From NCBI RefSeq assembly GCF_014217545.1, contig NZ_CP043178.1:3100001-3164000 (forward strand): a stretch of DNA of 64,000 nucleotides, written 5' to 3'. A program made the position numbers and the translations under genes. Position 1 is the first letter of the stretch. Each line of letters starts with the position of its first letter. Of this stretch, positions 61,676-64,000 are shown in pieces. This DNA comes from Pseudarthrobacter sp. NBSH8. Lineage in GTDB: Bacteria; Actinomycetota; Actinomycetes; Actinomycetales; Micrococcaceae. The notes beneath the pieces were generated by a model that searched no databases, had not been told where the DNA came from, and saw only the letters and a list, made by a program, of their open reading frames with translations.

Positions 61676-63289
61676 GAGGCGTTTGCGGGACTTCTTGCGT
61701 TCTTTCCGGTAGCCGGCTTCGGCGTCGGCCGCGAGCTGTACCTGCCGCGTATGCAGGGTGACGTAGGCCGACGCGACAGTCTCGGGCAGGTCCGGCGCGG
61801 CCGCCAGCTTGGCCAGCAGGTCCCGGGCCACCACGCTGTCGTGAAAGTCTCCGAGGACCTGCTGCTGGCGGTGCGCGGCCTTGGCGATCTTCGCGGCGCG
61901 CTTACCGTGCACCGGCGCTACGGACTCCGCCACGTGCCGCAGCCGTTTGGCGTCCTTGCGCACGTCGTGAAGGGCTGTCTCGTGGTCCGCTCCCCGGCGT
62001 GCACGTTTGGCCGTACTCGCTGCGCGCTGCAGGCGTTTGGCGGCCTTGGCCACCAGCTTCCCTGCCGCCTTACGGGCCGGGGCTGCACCTTCGGGCCGGA
62101 CCGGCGGGTGGTCACGGAAGGCTTCCAGGTCATCCAGGAGCCGGAAGTACCGTTCGGAAAGCAGTGCCTTCTGGAGTTTCCGGTAGCCCTTGTTCAATCT
62201 GTTGCCGAGTTCATCGTCCAGCCGGCCCTTCACTGCCGAGGCCAGCCCGGGCGGCAGTTCGGCCGTGTGCCCGCGGAGGCGAGCCAGCATCACTTCAGCG
62301 TCGCGGGGCGACCCCAGCACGCTGCCGAGCCATTTCAGTTCGTCCCTAAGGCGCCGCCCGGCCACGGGACTGTAGAGCCGGCGGTACGCTGCGAGCGCGG
62401 AACGGGCCCGGCGGGTGGCCGAACGCAGATCGTGCACAGCCTCCGGTTCCTCCCGGCGGACGCCGGGATCAAGCGCCAGGATTTCGCGGATCTGCGCACC
62501 CAGGTAGGCGGTCAGGAGATCCGACACAGGCCCCTTCTTGCCAGGACTTGTTGGCCCGTCAGCGGCGCCCGGCTCCCCGGCAGGCAGCGCCAGGACTTTA
62601 GCCAGCTTGGAGCCGTGTTTCGCCGGGCGCGCTCCGGCGGCGGCCAGGATTTCCGCCGCGGCCGGGAACAGGTCAGGGCTCCCGTGCACCAGCTCGAGTT
62701 CCCATTCGCGCCACTGCCGTGTGCGGGTATCGCGGTCAGGCTGTGCTTCCCCGTCGGGCTCTGCCGCGCCGAGCAACTCTGCGCTCACGCGGTCATCGGC
62801 CAGGTCCGCTAGGTGGACTCCGTCCGCGCCGTACAACGGATAGGTGGTGCGCCGGGTTTCGAGCCGGACCACCGGGGCGGCATCCTCGCCGCGGAGGTAT
62901 GCCAGCACGTGCGCCAACAGGCTGTCGGGAACGACGCCGGGCTGGCCCAGCGGGGCGTGCAGCTCGCGGCGCCGCCGGGGTTCGGAGCCGGAGACGCCGG
63001 ACGCGCCACCGGCCCGGTCGCCGGACCGGGCACCGGAGCGGGCGCCGGACCGGGCGCCCTCCGCGGTCAGTTTCAAATGCCAGCCGGCGTCGACTCCGCC
63101 GGTGCGGCGGCGAAGGGTAATGTCGCGGGCGGCGAGCGTATGGCCTGCTGTATCGAAGTACACCGCTTCCAGGGTGTCCACGTGTGGCTCCCCCATGCGG
63201 GCCACCCCGGGGATGTCCGCGAGCGCCGGCACCTCGGCGTCCGGGCCGACGTCGTACTTCTTTTCGACCTCAACTGCCTGCGAAGCCAT
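61658..63289 (-). CDS. CYTH and CHAD domain protein
   Basis: A 543-aa cytosolic protein. The CYTH triphosphate tunnel domain (~1-215) starts VEVEKKYDVG, the ExExK motif, and continues RMGEPHVDTLEAVYFDTAGHTLAARDITLRRRTGG. The CHAD domain (~255-530) has VHDLRSATRRARSALAAYRRL and HDVRKDAKRLRHVAESV, the histidine/arginine-rich helices that bind polyphosphate. An ARSG repeat (ARSGARSGARSG) interrupts the CYTH domain. It probably links polyphosphate with triphosphate binding or hydrolysis. The start at 63289 has GAAGGA upstream. Its C-terminus LQRGVI is encoded by the 63-bp repeat. Confidence 0.93.
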   Translation of the reverse strand: MASQAVEVEKKYDVGPDAEVPALADIPGVARMGEPHVDTLEAVYFDTAGHTLAARDITLRRRTGGVDAGWHLKLTAEGARSGARSGARSGDRAGGASGVSGSEPRRRRELHAPLGQPGVVPDSLLAHVLAYLRGEDAAPVVRLETRRTTYPLYGADGVHLADLADDRVSAELLGAAEPDGEAQPDRDTRTRQWREWELELVHGSPDLFPAAAEILAAAGARPAKHGSKLAKVLALPAGEPGAADGPTSPGKKGPVSDLLTAYLGAQIREILALDPGVRREEPEAVHDLRSATRRARSALAAYRRLYSPVAGRRLRDELKWLGSVLGSPRDAEVMLARLRGHTAELPPGLASAVKGRLDDELGNRLNKGYRKLQKALLSERYFRLLDDLEAFRDHPPVRPEGAAPARKAAGKLVAKAAKRLQRAASTAKRARRGADHETALHDVRKDAKRLRHVAESVAPVHGKRAAKIAKAAHRQQQVLGDFHDSVVARDLLAKLAAAPDLPETVASAYVTLHTRQVQLAADAEAGYRKERKKSRKRLQRGVI

Positions 63290-63430
63290 GACCGGCCGTC
63301 CTTCCACAATGATGGGCGCAAGATCCAGCTGGACAAGTTCTCACGAGCCCGGGACGGAACTCTTGTGGCCCGAGTCTATGCCCGCATCATTAATAGCCGG
63401 GAGAGGTTGGCCACAGAACCCTAGACATCA

Positions 63431-63450
63431 AACGTCTAACGTCTAACGTT
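63431..63450 (+). promoter_or_regulatory. ACGTCTA direct repeats before the MFS gene
   Basis: AACGTCTAACGTCTAACGTT holds two ACGTCTA units and a third partial, ending 6 nt before the ATG. The ends AACGT and ACGTT are also inverted. This is a plausible regulator site, with no protein to assign. Confidence 0.4.
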
Positions 63451-63456
63451 AAAGAC

Positions 63457-64000
63457 ATGACTGTAGCCCCTTCCGGTACCCCGACGCTGTCCGACGCGCC
63501 GCCCAAGCCGCGTACCGCCGTCGTCTTCGGCGTCATTGCGCTGGTGCTTATTGGGCTGAACCTGCGCGCGGGGATTGCGGCGGCGTCGGCCCTCCTCCAC
63601 GATTTTCAGCAAGTCCTTGGCTACGGGCCGCTGGTGGCAGCGATCATCCCGTCCATCCCCACGCTCTGTTTTGCGGTGGCGGGGGCCGCGACGTCATGGC
63701 TGACCGGACGGCTGGGCGTCGAGAAGGCAATCCTGCTGGCGCTCGGATTCCTGGCCGCCGGGCTGCTGCTCCGGGGGATCCCGGCAACCGGCATGCTGGT
63801 GGCGGGCACCGTGGTGGGGATGTCCGGGCTGGCGGTCTGCAATGTGGCCATGCCGTCGTTCATCCGCGAGCACTTTGCCAACCGCACTTCAGCGATGACC
63901 GCGCTCTACACCGTCACCATGACCACCGGAGCCACAGTCACCGCGGTCGCCGTCGTCCCGCTGGCGTTGGCGCTTGGCTCACCGTCCGCCGCACTCGGCA
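63457..64000 (+). CDS. MFS transporter, CynX/NimT family (N-terminal part, runs off the window)
   Basis: The first ~181 codons are present. PRTAVVFGVIALVLIGLNLRAGIAAASALLHDFQQVLG is the characteristic CynX/NimT first-helix motif (NLR near its end), followed by spans LVAAIIPSIPTLCFAVAGAATSWL, AILLALGFLAAGLLL and MLVAGTVVGMSGLAVCNVAMPSFIREHF. The family exports or imports cyanate, nitroimidazole-like drugs or other anions. The ATG at 63457 has no strong ribosome binding site. Only the first half is visible. Confidence 0.88.
   Translation, partial: MTVAPSGTPTLSDAPPKPRTAVVFGVIALVLIGLNLRAGIAAASALLHDFQQVLGYGPLVAAIIPSIPTLCFAVAGAATSWLTGRLGVEKAILLALGFLAAGLLLRGIPATGMLVAGTVVGMSGLAVCNVAMPSFIREHFANRTSAMTALYTVTMTTGATVTAVAVVPLALALGSPSAALG

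Overview
The window is high-GC DNA from an actinobacterium. Dense short intergenic gaps, frequent GTG/TTG starts, leaderless-looking promoters and the gene families present fit a soil Micrococcaceae such as Arthrobacter or Pseudarthrobacter. The genus is an inference from content; no rRNA or marker search was possible. Most of the window is ordinary chromosome: three tRNAs, one intact IS1380-type insertion sequence, and no prophage, plasmid or CRISPR array.

1-8 kb: an alpha-glucoside ABC importer with a GH13 glucosidase (minus strand) faces a divergent ROK repressor across a palindromic operator, followed by two small oxidoreductases and a soluble Ser/Thr kinase fused to a GAF domain. 8-17 kb: tRNA-Met, tRNA-Thr, a DEAD-box helicase with an RGG tail, a MOSC protein, a four-gene plus-strand run (membrane-anchored protein, glutathionylspermidine-synthase-like ATP-grasp enzyme, APC permease, acyl-CoA dehydrogenase) and a TetR regulator. 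17-26 kb: a GH2 beta-galactosidase divergent from that TetR gene over a 26-bp operator, an HxlR-MFS pair, a cbs-metB transsulfuration pair, a VOC protein and an AlkA-type glycosylase.

26-32 kb: the IS1380 element sits inside one copy of a 63-bp palindromic repeat and is flanked by a 4-bp target duplication. Three more copies occur at 29.2, 31.4 and 61.6 kb. A DUF559 nuclease-like gene lies between two copies, then an acyl-CoA synthetase, a small monooxygenase and a thioredoxin. 32-40 kb: an ABC-2 exporter, thioesterase, K+ channel, LysM protein, CBS-domain protein, tRNA-Tyr, YajQ and HtpX. 40-46 kb: a Fur-family regulator and catalase behind a PerR-like box, then an NMT1/SsuA-type importer with two different permeases. 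46-54 kb: a DUF2461 protein, an APC permease and an alcohol/aldehyde oxidation module (DUF779, AdhP, aldehyde dehydrogenase, GAF regulator). 53-64 kb: ferredoxin-NADP reductase, topoisomerase IB, RarD, a GABA/putrescine catabolic block (gabT, aminobutyraldehyde dehydrogenase, PucR regulator), a CYTH-CHAD protein and a truncated MFS gene.

The most notable signals are the constant-geometry 63-bp palindrome family (25-nt arms, 13-nt loop, covarying arms in three copies) with the IS inserted in one arm; a hairpin covering the transposase ribosome binding site; a short leader ORF that overlaps the sugar-binding lipoprotein start by GTGA; a LexA-like box before the NMT1-type importer; and a probable one-base frameshift in the gene before the catalase regulator. 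No clearly new defence or biosynthetic system is visible.
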